Shown here one piece after another: positions 49,104 to 61,550 of a stretch of DNA of 64,000 nucleotides. The notes under the pieces were generated by a model that was given only the letters and a program-made list of their open reading frames with translations, searched no databases and was not told the origin of the DNA. Each line of letters opens with the position of its first letter. The stretch's first letter is position 1. The translations under genes were made by a program, and so were the position numbers. Source of the DNA: Uranotaenia lowii (taxonomy: Eukaryota > Arthropoda > Insecta > Diptera > Culicidae); assembly GCF_029784155.1 (NCBI RefSeq), contig NC_073691.1, forward strand, positions 63,618,839 to 63,682,838. The letters run 5' to 3'.

Positions 49104-49627
49104 AAAACCTATGGCCAATACAATATGCAGCACGTATGTGTCTGTAAGCATGATAACCGCAAGGGAAAGAAATATTGCCATCAAGCGTAGCCCTGTATAA
49201 AATGTCGCTAAGGAATTTCAATCGTCGGGCCAAGTAAATGTGCGACAGTAAACATGATCGGCTCAGCGAGAGCTCGGCAAAATAGAAACCATAAGAGAAA
49301 TCTGGCATACTCCCACTAACCAATCGCGTTGGCTAGTGAAATGCTAACGGTACTTAGCTACGACGCACGACATCGAATGTGTTGCTGCGCACATGGTTGG
49401 CTAAACAAGCGCGTGATATGAAAGTATCAAAGCAATCGGGAATGCGACGCGTAACCAAGAATTTACCGTCCACCACTGTTTTGCATTGCCCCGATCCGAA
49501 TAACCACGATCTGTGCACAACCGGAAGCGTGGTTTTCTTTCGTGCGTTGGTGGTAGGCGAGGCAAGACCGGTGTCATTAGTGCAGGCGTGTTGGGCTTTT
49601 CCTCAGTACCGGATTCACACTCTACGA
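49104..49627. other. Unassigned, probably retroelement debris
   Basis: Lies between two RTE scraps. Mixed composition, short ORFs on both strands, no recognisable domain. Confidence 0.3.
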
Positions 49628-49757
49628 AGGGCCAATAGTCAGTCGGATTATCGACATAGACCTAAGAGAGAACTCGGGGACGAGCTGGAGATAGCCGAAG
49701 ACTTTTTCTATGTCGGCTCACTTATGACCGCAGCAACCATAAGATCTGGCGGTAAAT
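49628..49757 (+). pseudogene. Second LINE reverse-transcriptase scrap
   Basis: RPKRELGDELEIAEDFFYVG SLMTA resembles the GDELEIVDEFVYLGSL segment near the RT thumb of RTE-type elements. Only about 40 codons are recognisable. Confidence 0.5.
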
Positions 49758-49999
49758 GATCAGCGGAAGTCTGGTCTGAACTAAACTCTAGTAATTTGGC
49801 ATCATCGTCCAAAATCTGAAACGTTATAAACTTGCGATACCCCCCTGAACTGCACTAAGGTTGTAAGCTGGCTTACTCCGCCTGTAAAAAATGGTTAAAT
49901 GGTTGGAAAGTCTTGTCGGAACTGCAGTACTTGAGTTTAAAGCTGGCTACTCTGCTCCAGAGCGCTTAAATAGAAAAGCTGATGGTTTTTTATCTTGAC
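49758..49999. other. Unassigned short stretch
   Basis: No gene seen. It merges into the degenerate start of the 37-bp array (AACTGCAGTACTTG, ACTCTGCTCC). Confidence 0.3.
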
Positions 50000-51645
50000 C
50001 CAACTTTTACGTGACTGTCTTGACTACACTGAACCAAAGACTTTAAATGACATTTTTGCCTCAACTGGACCGAAGTCCCTATATGAAAAATTTGTCTTTA
50101 TTGGACCGAAATCATGAACAGGTAATAACGCCTTCACTGAGCCAAGGTCGTAAAAGGGCAACTGGATCGAGATCGCCGTCTAGTAGCTTTGTTTTCTCTG
50201 AACCAAACTCTTTGGCTGGAAACTTTGCCTTTTCAAGGACGAAGTTCTAAACTGACGAACCAAAGTTCTAAACTAGCAATCTTTGTTTTTACTGGACCGA
50301 AGTACTAAACTGGTAAAATTTCCCTTTACCGTACAAAATTGGCAAACTTTTTTTTTAAATTGGACCGAAGTCCTAAACTGGCCTTTTCGCCTAAGCTGGA
50401 TCGAAGCCCTAAACTGGCAAACTTTGCCTATACTGGACCGAAGTCCTAAACTGTCGATTCCGCCTGCACTGGACCGATGTCCTGAACTGGCTAACTTTGC
50501 CTATACTGTACCGAAGTCCTAAACTGGCATACTTTGCCTATACTGGACCGAAGTCCTAAACTGGCAAACTTTGCCTATACTGGACCGAAGTCCTAAACTT
50601 TCGATTCCGCCAAAATGGGACCGAAGTCCTAAAACTAGAAAACTTTGCCTTTACTGGACCGAAGTCCTATTAAAGACATACACCGTCTTAGCCGATTTAG
50701 GCTCACAGACTGAATAAACGTGGACAACTTAAGATTAACATTTAACACCCTGTACCAAGATGGGAATCGAACCCATGCCTCAGGTGGACCATGCGAAGTC
50801 CTAAACTGGCAAACTTTGCCTATACTGGACCGAAGTCCTACACTGGCGATTCCACCTAAACTGGACCGAAGTCCTAAACTGGTCAATTTTGCCTATACTG
50901 GACCGAAGTCCTAAACTGGCAAACTTTGCCTTTTCTGGACCGAAGTCCTACACTGGCTAACTTTGCCTATACTGAACCGAAGTCTTAAACTGGCTTACTT
51001 TGCCTATACTGGACCGAAGTCCTACACTGGCAAACTTTGCCTATACTGAACCGAAGTCCTAAACTGGCTAACTTTGCCTATACTGGACCGAAGTCCTAAA
51101 CTGGCTAACTTTGCCTATACTGGACCGAAGTCCTAAACTGGCAATTCCGCCTATACTGGACCGAAGTCCTACACTGGCAAACTTTGCCTATACTGAACCG
51201 AAGTCCTAAACTGGCTTACTTTGCCTATACTGGACCGAAGTCCTACACTGGCGATTCCGCCTAAACTGGACCGAAGTCCTAAACTGGTTATCTTTGCCTA
51301 TACTGGACCGAAGTCCTAAACTGGCAATTCCACCTAAACTGGCAAACTTTGCCTTTACTGGACCGAAGTCCTAAACTGGCGATTTTGCCAAAACTGGACA
51401 GAAGTCCTCAACTGGCTTACTTTGCCTATAATGGGCCGAAGTCCTAAACTGGCAAACTTTGCCTATACTGGACCGAAATCCTAAAATGTATATTCCGCCT
51501 AAATTGGACCGAAGTCCCAAACTGGCGATTCCGCTTAACTTGGACCGAAGTCCTAAACTGGCAAACTTTGCCTATAATGGATCGAAGTCCTGAACTGGCA
51601 AACTTTGCCTTTACTGGACCGAAGTCCAAAACTGACGATTTTGTA
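50000..51645 (+). repeat. 37-bp tandem array, about 43 units
   Basis: The consensus unit runs TGGACCGAAGTCCTAAACTG then GCAAACTTTGCCTATAC. It is degenerate at the left (50000-50340) and best conserved at 50900-51470. GGAC-CGAA-GTCC in each unit is a small hairpin. Units mix two forms of the second half (GCAAACTTTGCC and GCGATTCCGCC). Interrupted at 50670-50793. Confidence 0.93.
50670..50793 (-). mobile_element. tRNA-like (SINE-type) insertion in the 37-bp array
   Basis: On the minus strand it reads GGCATGGGTTCGATTCCCAT, a good T-arm/B box (plus-strand 50762-50774), then a unique 3' part. CGAAGTCCTA is present at both edges (50660-50669 and 50794-50803), splitting one array unit with a 10-bp duplication. 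No good A box, so probably a 5'-truncated SINE. Confidence 0.6.
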
Positions 51646-51791
51646 TTTAATTACACACTTTTAAAAAATCCCGGACGTTGATATCAACCTCGAATTAAGT
51701 TTCGAATAAAACTCATGTCTCACTGGTTAGATCTGATCACTGAATCGAGAATTTCTTTCGAAGTTTTACGATTTACTTAAGAAAAAAATAT

Positions 51792-51880
51792 AGTTCCTGG
51801 TAGAATCGCCATTCTGAAAACAGCCTGACTGCGGATCAGAAGATTCCAGGTTTGGCTCCTGGCAGGATCGCGATTGTGAA
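51792..51880 (+). pseudogene. tRNA-Arg-like relic, duplicated 3' half
   Basis: CCTGACTGCGGATCAGAAGA is like the anticodon arm of arthropod tRNA-Arg (CTGACTTCGGATCAG, anticodon here GCG instead of TCG). A T-arm TCCAGGTTTGGCTCCTGGCA follows (consensus C of TTCGA is T). The 5' half is missing. The end plus flank is duplicated just before it (TTCCTGGTAGAATCGCC...TGAAAAC against CTCCTGGCAGGATCGCG...TGAAAAC). Confidence 0.45.
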
Positions 51881-53574
51881 AACCGAGCTCGACTATCCGA
51901 GGAAATCTCTGGAGATGCCAACTCACTGTGTGTCGACTTTAACGGTTTCTGACCAACATGACAGGTGGTCTAAGAGCCCGTGTAAAGCAAGGAGCGAGAG
52001 CGAGAAACGGAAGGAGTATTGGGCTTGGGCCTGCTAAAATAATAGGGGAGAATGGGGTTACTTGATCCCCTTTTCTTATTTTCAACATATCTTTTAGAGA
52101 AAATTTAGCATTCGTGAAATTTTGTTTTAAATTGCCATTTTTGTTCAAACAGGGCCTAAATATGGGAGAACGAACATTCTTCTATAATATACTTTTATTG
52201 GATTACATACTTTGAAATAGTTTTCACACCTAATTAATATATTATTAAATATGATTATATCTGCAAACTCGATTATACGCAGTAAAGGGTTAAATCGACC
52301 CAACCTTACCTTGAACAGAGTCTATGGCTTACCTTTCCCTGAATATTTTGACTTCAAATTCTCGTACCGTTTTGCTACGAACTCCGAACGCAATAACAAA
52401 AGATTGGATCCCAAAGTATCAACACAACTGGTTCGAGGTTCCATCCACTACGGTACGGCTTTGGTAGTGCGTTTTATCGGTTTTGCCGTACCAAACATCT
52501 CTTTTTTGGCATTAGGATCCCGGGTCCTCCATTGATCATGCTGTCCGATAAATTTGGAATTGATTTGTTAATTGGAAAATTTTTGGAATCTTCCTTGCGC
52601 TCGCTGTTGCTCGTGAAGTTCTCCTCAATTTGAATATCCTTAATGGGTACATGCACAGTTCTCGAGTAGCTGAACTCGTCGTCACAATATCAGCTGACAA
52701 ATTATATCCTAATTTTTCAATTTATGTTCATTATGACTACACTACGCACGCAGCAACAATCGGCGTTGTGTTGTCGCAGCCCGCCTTCGGGCCCTGGCTA
52801 ATTAAATGTAAATTTTTTTCAGATGAAACTATTATCGAACATTGTTTAAAGGATAAATTTTGATCGTGTCTGGTGATTAGAATTCTTTCGGACACGGTAA
52901 TTTCATTGCCATGCAAAGGCTTCTAAACAACGAATGCATGTTTTTGGGTACATCCAAATAAGAATACTGAGCAGTTTAAGGAATTCACTTCAATCAAAAG
53001 TAACATGCTCCACCAAATAATGTTAGGAAACACAAATTAAGTCAAGAAATCCTAATTTGATTGCTCCAGTTTAAGCCGTGTCTTTCTAAATAGGTGTTTT
53101 GCATTTTATGTATATTGTAGATATACAATCTTCAAAAGTTCAACTAAAGGTTCTTATCTCACATCATCTAACGGTCTTCAATGAAAAGGTGTGAAAATAC
53201 CTTAAGATTATAAAAAATCCAAATGTGTACAACAATCTGTGCATGTACATACATATCAGTTAGAGCCAATGAATTGGATTTTGCAGTCTCGCTAGAGTAA
53301 CTGGTATCAAACTTCCATACAAGCTCAAGGCTCTTTGAGCGACCCCATAAAATTAACTAAATGAGCTGAAACACAAAATCCAAACGAGCTTGGGACCACT
53401 ATTTCATCTTCCAAGGTTTTGATTCCGGAACATAACCCTATTTTTGGACCACCCTAGTGTATAATAGAAGCTGCAACATACTGACCATACAATAGACCGT
53501 CAAATGGGTATAGGGTAATACAGCTAGCTTTCGACAGTTTTGATGTAGTTTAGTTTATGATAAATATATAGGTA
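51881..53574. other. Intergenic, no gene seen
   Basis: AGGGGAGAATGGGG at 52046 resembles the outer TIR of the element at 9302-10205 and may be a fragment of it. Otherwise only short ORFs without domains. Confidence 0.35.
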
Positions 53575-54872
53575 AAGGGTGATACGGTCAAAATTGGGTC
53601 AAGGGAAAACGCGTGTAAATCGGTGAAATCGTTTATTTAAACAATAAAATTAAATTTCTTTTTCAAGATTAACGAGTATAAAATTCAGGAAAAATATTCA
53701 GTTAGGCTTCCGCTTTTCCAAATACGAATTGCCGGGCCTTACGCTTAACCCCTGCCATCAGATTTTGTACAGCCACCTTGTCCACCTTCTTCGTCGCAGA
53801 AAGCCAGTTTGCCTTGAACTGCTGCTCGTCCTTAGCAGTTTTTTTGGTCTTCTTTAGGTTCCGCTTGACAATAGCCCAGTATTTCTCAATTGGGCGGAGC
53901 TCTGGCGTGTTGGGAGGGTTCTTGTCCTTGGAAACCACCTGCACGTTGTTTGCGGCGTACCACTCCATGGCCTTTTTACCGTAATGGAAAGATGCCAAAT
54001 CCGGCCAAAATAGTACGGAACAACCGTGTTTCTTTAGGAAAGGCAGCAGACGTTTAATCAAACACTCTTTTACGTAAATTTCTTGGTTGACAGTTCCGGA
54101 AGCTATGAAAATGCTGCTTTTCAAACCAAAGGTACAGATGGCTTGCCAAACCAGATATTTCTTCGCGAATATTGACAGTTTCATGTGCTTGAAAATATCT
54201 GCTACCTTTCCCCTTCCTTTTGCCGTATAAAACTCCTGTCCCGAAAGCTGCTTGTAGTCGGCTTTGACGTAGGTTTCGTCGTACATTACCACGCAGTCAA
54301 ACTTCGTCAGCATCGTCGTGTACAGCCTCCGGGATCGCGCTTTGGCCGTCGTATTTTGTTTATCATCGCGATTTGGAGTCACTACCTTCTTGTAAGTCGA
54401 TAGTCCGGCTATTTTTTGGCTCGATGCACGGTTGTAGACGATACACCCAGCTTATTTGAGGCATCTCGGAGAGAGAGGTTAGGGTTTCGCTTGAAACTAC
54501 CGGCAACTCTCTTTGTCGTCTCAGCGGCTTCCGGTTTTCGATTTCGCCCCGATCCAGACTACCTGGCTGTCGACAAACGTTGCCCAAACACTTGAATTAC
54601 ATTTGTTAAGGTTGATTTGGCAACTTTTAACGATTTTGCTAGCTTTGCGTGCGAGTAGCTCGGATTTTCGCGATGCGCGAGCAAAATTTTGATACGCTGC
54701 TCTTCTTCCTTGGACGGCATTTTGACAACTGAAGAGTGAATTCCAAAATCAAAATAGGAGCAACATTCTACACACACACACCTTCAAAATGAGGGGTGTT
54801 CAGGTTTTTAAATGCAAAATTGAAAGAAATACGTCAAGTTGATATTGACCAAGTTTTGACCGTATTACCCTT
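53575..54872 (-). mobile_element. ITmDD37E transposon, copy 2
   Basis: TIR AAGGGTGATACGGTCAAAA at 53575 and its inverted partner ending 54872, flanked by TA. 1298 bp, closely similar to copy 1 over its whole length. Confidence 0.92.
53702..54720 (-). pseudogene. ITmDD37E transposase, copy 2 (broken)
   Basis: The start MPSKEEEQRIKILLAHREN is intact through codon 53 or so, where AAG has become TAG after STAR. A base is missing in the helix-turn-helix region (HRAKK) relative to copy 1. The downstream catalytic part is open: YDETYVKADYK, LFWPDLASFHYGKK, and Glu in RPIEKYW 37 residues later, ending FVFGKAEA. Catalytic triad kept, so inactivation is by the stop and the frameshift, at sites different from those in copy 1. 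Confidence 0.9.
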
Positions 54873-54879
54873 TATAATT

Positions 54880-56900
54880 GGAGAACCGATCAAACAAATG
54901 GTACCAATACTTGACATGGGAAGGAATTTGGATACAAAAAATATTTCTATGATTATTTGAGACCCCTCTCTTTTTCCAATAAGGATATATAAAGGGGGAG
55001 CAAATGGAACCAAATTTAACATGGGACGGTATTTGGTTACGAAAAATAGTTCTATGATTATTTGATACCCCTCCATCTTTCCGATAGAAATATAAAGAGG
55101 GGGAGGGGGCTTCTTTTATAAATTCTTACATCACTCAAAAACTAATTAAGCAAATGGAACCTAATTTGGCATGGAGGGTTATTGGAAATTAAAAATATTT
55201 CTATGATTATTTGAGACATCTTCCTCTTTCCAGTAGGGAGTTATTAAAAGGGGAGGGGGCCTATTTTATAATTTTTTACATAACTCAAAAACTTATAAAG
55301 CAAATAGAACCAAATTGAGCATGGGACGGTTTCAGATAGGATAAAAAATTCTATGATTATTTGAGACCCCTCCCTCTTTTCAATGGAATGATATTAATGG
55401 GCCAAATTTGGCATGGGAGGGTATTTGGATTCGAAAAATGTTTCTATGATTATTTGAGAACCCTCCCTCTTTCCAGTAGAAAGATATAAAGAGGGAGGGG
55501 ACCTCTTTTATAATTTTGTATATAACTGGCAAAATAATTAAGCAAATGGAACCAAATTTGGCAGGGAAAGGTATTTCGGAACGAAAAATGATCTAATGAT
55601 TATTCGAGAAGAAGAGAAAGGAAAGAGGAAGGAGAGTTTCATACAATTTTTAGAGCATAACTCCAGAACTACAACAGCAAATGGAACCAAATTTGTCATG
55701 GAACGATATGCTTCTACGAATATTTGGTATACCTCATTCCTTCAAAGATGTAGATGTAATGGGGAAGAGGAGGGGATGGCTTCCCTAATAATTCACCAGT
55801 ATAACTGGAGAGCTGATCGGGCAAATAGAACCATATTTGGCATGTGAGGGTATTTGGATACTAGAAATGTTTAAGGAGGGGGGGGGGGGTAGGATCTAAC
55901 GGGTAAAAAAACACCACTTTACGATTTTTTTCTAGAGCTATCGTTCAAACAAATGTATTCAAATTTTTTGCATTATACAAAGCATTGTTAAAAGAACATT
56001 TAGTAATTTTTTCGTAGAAAGATATTGAAAAATGAGCTGGTGACGGAGTACTTTCGAGGATGCCTTTTAGAAAACAGGATTTGCGGTGGACACTGTATCT
56101 CAGCACAGAATCATCTGAAGTCAAAAAATCAGAGCAAAATATTTTTAATATATGTTTTTCTGGACCCCAACGTTTTTATTTAACTTTAAAATTTTTTTAT
56201 GAAATTTTTGTGGCTGTTTGAAGTAAAAACTACGATTTTTCACGAAAAAATCCGCCATTTTTTATCTGTAAAATCTCCCCAAAGTAAAAAAAAAAAGTTG
56301 GGGTCTGGTATTTTATATGCCCAAATATGCTCCAAATTTGAAAAGAATCGGATAAATAGTTTTCAAATGACGTTGTCTATGGACTTTAAAAATGTGCTTT
56401 CGAGAAAAACGCGTTTGAAGTTTCTGCTCTTGCTTTCTTGCAGTATTAGATAGGAGGAGATAAAGGCCTATAATTTCTACAGTATTGCTTCAATTGACTT
56501 GAAAATTTGACACAACATTCTTGAAATGTTTTACAATAAGAAAATAAAAAAAATAAAAAAATCTATTTTTTGAAAGTGTTAGACCCTACCCTCCCTTGAA
56601 GTATCCTAGTTTTACCTTTTTTTTTCAGCGGAAAGATATAAAGTGGGAAAGAGGGGGCTTCCATACACATTTTTTGCATAACTCGAGTATTAGTTAAGCA
56701 AATGAAACTAAATTTTTCATTAAAAGGATATTTGAGCACGAGCCCTATTTCTATGAATATTAAATTCTCACCCCTCCATTCAATGGAGAGAACGGAAGTT
56801 CCCTTTCAAGTTTATGCATAACTCAAATATTAACTACGCAAATTAAGCCAAATTGGGCATAATTTTTCTATATCAAACAATTCCTTTCTTGCAGTAGGAG
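54880..56900. repeat. Degenerate tandem array, units about 145 bp
   Basis: Recurring blocks: GCAAATGGAACCAAATTTGG, CATGGGAGGGTATTTGGA, TTCTATGATTATTTGAGAC and CCTCCCTCTTTCC. The first block occurs near 54893, 55000, 55150, 55300, 55390, 55543, 55680, 55822, 56697 and 56836. Interrupted by the element at 55873-56597. No coding potential. Confidence 0.8.
55873..56597. mobile_element. TIR element inside the 145-bp array
   Basis: Left end AAGGAGGGGGG with GGGTAGGATCTAAC. Right end, inverted, AAGGGAGGGTAGGGTCTAAC. About 725 bp, AT-rich inside, no transposase. The array resumes on both sides. Confidence 0.6.
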
Positions 56901-59900
56901 GATAGAATTGGGAATAGAGGAAGGGAAGAAAACGATAAAAATTTGAATAATTTCTGAAAATATTATTTGTTTTTAACGATGTAGCAAAGCACACCGGTGT
57001 GAAATAAATTTAAAAATCGATAAAAACGATACGATATTTCCGAATCACTATTCAGCAAAATATAACAAAATAAGAGAAAAATAAAAGAGTTTCCAAATCA
57101 GTTTTAAATTCAGAGCAATTATTTTCAAAAACGTATTTCAAATATAAGCTTTTTTCGAACGTATATTTTCTAAATGATAAGAAAATTATTAAAACTTTGT
57201 TGTGTTAACCTGTGTTGTTGTGTTGTTGTGAAAAAGAACAGTAAAAATAGATTGATAAATCGAAAAATTTCTTGAAATTTTCTGCCATTAAAAAACAAGT
57301 GTACTATTTTCATTTATCAAATATAATTTATATCGAGAAATTTCTCAACGAGCTGAGCTTAAAAATCGATATTTTTTAACTCCCTAGTAAACAAATAAAT
57401 AACAAAATTCATCTTTTTAACAAATCGCATATGCCATAAACATGGTGAACCGACTATAATCGTATTAAAAAAAATCTTTTTATCAAAATTTTCTTGCAGT
57501 GAATACCTTCTATATACACAGAAAAAATACTGAGCTTTACATTTCATGTAAAATTCGGTCAGATGTGTTGTATACTATAACGTAGCCCTAGAAAAAACCA
57601 TGCGTTTCCTCATTCGTGTCAATTTGTTGCAATTTTACATGAATTTTGCATGAAACAATGTTTGAGATCGAACACGTTGCAGTCGCGCACAGGGTGTGCC
57701 TTATTGTTTGCAAATATTTATAAATGTAAAAAAGTAAAATCCTTTTAAAATTGTTCATAAAAAACATTTTTTATTGTTGCTTTTGTGAAAAAAAACTCAA
57801 GTATAGTTTATTACTCGATAAAAGTTTATACATTATTGGATATAAAAGATATTTTGTACTAAGGTACAGTTCACCTCTTGCCCTTAATTTTAAATATTTT
57901 TTTATATAAGTGAAATTATTCAAGCAGTAATGCTGATAAATGTTATTTTCCATAAGGTGATGGAGTTTTTTAAGTCATAAGTTTTTTAAAAATAAAGTTA
58001 GAAAATAAATATACAAAAAATGTAGCGAACTAACTAGCGAATGGCGTTTTAATGCCGACCTCTGCAAGTTTCATTACCCCTTTCCTTTTTAACATTCTAT
58101 CATTTTGCAAAGAACATTTCAATGTACAACGAACAAATAACAAGTCTGATATAACAAAAAAAACTTAGTGCTACCTTCATTGAAAAGTAATGACATTTTT
58201 TTTTCAATATCATCCATCCAAAAAGTATTGACGAAACTAAAACGAAAATTCAGATACACCCTGTAGCAGGATCATTTCACAAACAAACACCGAACGGCCG
58301 ACCGGTAAGCAGCAAGTTCGATTTGATGCGCAAAGAAAATGCGGTTTCAAATCTGGAGCTCGCGGATTTCGAGTAAACATGAACATTATGAATATCTATT
58401 TAATCAATGTCATGCTTTGTTATAAGGCTGATGGCTAGCAGTTGATAAATTATGATTCAAAAACTAGAAAGGAATAATAAGCCGGAACGGTTTCATTGTT
58501 ATTGTCATGTAAATTCACAATGGTATTTTATTCTTTTCGGGAATTTACATTAAGTTATAAGTCATGTAAATTTAGTAGGAATAACTTGTTCCAATTATTT
58601 GCAGCTTAAAACATGTCAGTGCACATGATTATTTAATACTGTGTAGTTCCAACTTCTTCTCTACATTTAAGCTTTTTTTAAATACCTCTGATTTAGTTCA
58701 ATGATATAAAATAGACGGAGAAGGGGCATTGCTCTTTGAAAATCAACGTAGTTTTAATAGATATTAAAGTTCTTTTTATTGTTCGATTTTTAAAAATTTG
58801 TAAAATCAAACCCCCTTCCCCCCAAAGAGTGAGCTCTAGGACCGCGTATGCCAGGAGCCCTGAATTGTCTGTAAAACACAGGCTTTTGAACAATTGTTCA
58901 GACTCATATTTTCCCTGATTTTTGCTCTGTGCACACAGATTTTACTGACTTTCAAAATTGAATACAGAAATCAATATTTATGTTTCAAATATTATCCATG
59001 AGTGCCAGATTACACTACAAGTCCCGCATGTATGCATTGGTATTTCATTGATCATTCATCAAAACTTAATTTTTTAAGTAAGATCGACATGGTATGTGGT
59101 AGAAAAGTGTATCGTTATATATTTTTCTGATCGAAAACAACCAAATTCGAATTCAAGCCTCAAAGCATTTTTTACATTTAGAGATGCAAGTTTGCCTTTC
59201 CATTGAAGTGTGGCTACAACACTGCTAGTTTGTAAACAAAGGTAACACTTCACCGCGCTCTGCTCGTCTACACCCCCAAATCAGACTCTACTCCAATAAT
59301 GAACTTAATATGAGGTGGAATTATCGGTATAACATTCTATGCCGAACTGGCATTAACAAGCCTTCTAATAACTGGCATTGTCCTCCCAGCGCAACCGCAT
59401 TGCATATGTCTGAAAAAAAAAAAAACAAATAAAACATACCCCATATCCTATCACAAGCCAAAGAAAGCTGGAAACAATCAGCCAGCAAGGATTTTGTCGA
59501 ATGATGTACAAATCGCTGTGTGTGTATGTGTAGGTATGTGTGTAATCGGCATTATAAAATGTCAGAAAAGTAGCAGAAAAAAAATGCCTGATAGTAAATT
59601 ATGTCGAAAACTAGCTCCTTTCGGAATCTAAGATTTCTAGCCTATTAGGTTTCAAAATAAGTTTTCTCTTCCTAATACATTCAAATATTCTTATTTCAAC
59701 TTATCTTCAATTAGTGGAAATGAAAACTTTTTCAAATCGCGAAAGCTTCACCTCTAAGCTGAAACCATCAAATTCGCGCACAAAGCAAAATTCAAGTTGA
59801 AGTTCATTACCACTTGTTGGCGCATATTTCACGCGAAATGATACCATTTTTCACGCCCGCCTTCCCCAAAACGCCTCCAACCCACCAGTTTCTAAAATTC

Positions 59901-61550
59901 GCCTTAAACGGGAAACAAAAGAATCAGTAAATGTAATTGAATCGTACAGGAAATCACCCCTCGCCCACGTCTGGATCCATGAGAACTTGAACGGGATCAT
60001 CCTGATCGAAAGGAGGAAGAAGCACAGCGCAAGTCGAATTTCCGCGGGGGCTGCCAATGTGGAGCACTTTTCATTTAGGCTCTGTAATTACAACCGGCTC
60101 ACACACCGATCACCAAACCCCGAAACAGGCCCCGGCCATGACGATGAACCTGTTTCTCACGAAGAAGATCAGCCGATTTTCATTTTTTACTTCTTGATAC
60201 CCGCAATCCCGTATCGGTACCAATTCGCAATGTTTATCCCATTTCGGGACGCTTGCCGTCAGGCCAGGAAGCCACGCGAAAGCAGTCCAACATTTCAGCG
60301 GGATATCGGTAAGTCACGATCAGGTTCCTTTCCTCTCCAGAAAACCCTAAGGTGTAGGGCAAACGGCTTCGCTTGGCTTCGGCAAGCTGTAAAAAATCCC
60401 ACGGGAGAGATCAGAGGGCACATAAATTACCGGCGAATAACCAAACAAATTAAGATGGTGAGACCGGGCATCGGGAACCCGGCAGAACAACTGGAGATCG
60501 TGTGGAAGTAACCCCCAGAATGGTTGAAGAAATGAGATCAGGGAAGCCAAAAAGAGCGCAAATCCGGAGATCCGGAGGCGACAGGTTTAGCCGGCTACGT
60601 ATACGCGCATATATCACCCATCAGTCGGTTTCGGTGTGGTTGGATTGGATGGGGCACGTGAAGAACTATGGCCGGTTAGCCGGAAGGCGTCTGGCTGGAC
60701 GCATCGTATTCGTAAATCTGTTTACGAGCAAGTCTTTGAATTAGAAGCGCGGATCTGGACTTCTCTCAAGACCCGGTGCGCATCTTCGTTCTAGCAGACA
60801 TTTGAATACGATTTCGCCGAGAGCCTCCGGGATTCATTCTTCATTCTTGCCCAGATAGGGCAGGAATCCATTCAGCTCAGCAGAAAGCGTTAGAGTGATC
60901 ATCCCCGATTTTACAGATCAGCGTTTTCTTGTTTGCATTCTTGCTTTGCTTCATCGCCCAATCGGCCGCTCAGTCAGTTTATTGGGCAGAGATGAAAAAA
61001 AGGAAGGATTCATCATCGCCTCGTTTGCAGTTTGGATGTGGGTACTCGTTCTACTGGGATGCATTCGCATGCAGTTTTTAGCGAATGCCTTTCCGATAAC
61101 TCGGATTAAGAGTATGTTTTTTATAGAATTGCAAAACAACAAAAAATGCGTTCATTGATTGTAAAGCAAACTGTTTTTTGAAAATAAGTTATGAAAACAA
61201 TCAACCATAAATTATTTTGGCTCCATCAGGAGTATTTTTATGGTAGGTCATGTCTCCATGGGTAAATTAAAAAAATTATAAATTGCTCAAAATTTTTATT
61301 AACAATTTTTCAAGTTTACCAAAAAAGCATGAGATAAAAATACAAACAAAAACTATCTTTTAAGTGAATTAGAATTTCCACAGTTTCGTTTCGTTGACAT
61401 TTTCGTGATCTGACCCAATTGCCTGGAACTATGTTCCGGGCAATAAATGCAATCAGGATTCGTTCAAGCTAGAAAACTTCTACTTCGAGTGCTGCTCAAA
61501 GATTTCGTTGAATACATCAACACTATAAACAACACAACATTTCATCACAG
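56901..61550. other. Intergenic, no gene seen
   Basis: AT-rich to about 59700 with a SINE fragment at 57419-57476. A more balanced stretch at about 59850-60900 has several short ORFs but no domain, start context or splice pattern I can support. Confidence 0.35.
57419..57476 (+). mobile_element. Truncated SINE 3' end
   Basis: TATGCCATAAACATGGTGAA and CGACTATAATCG followed by A-rich sequence match the 3' end of the SINE at 31450-31658 (ATGCCATAAAGATGGTAAAA, CGACTATAATCG). Confidence 0.65.

Noticed and set aside
59851..60744. Cluster of medium ORFs in balanced-composition DNA
   Set aside because: ORFs on opposite strands overlap and show no domain, signal or splice pattern.
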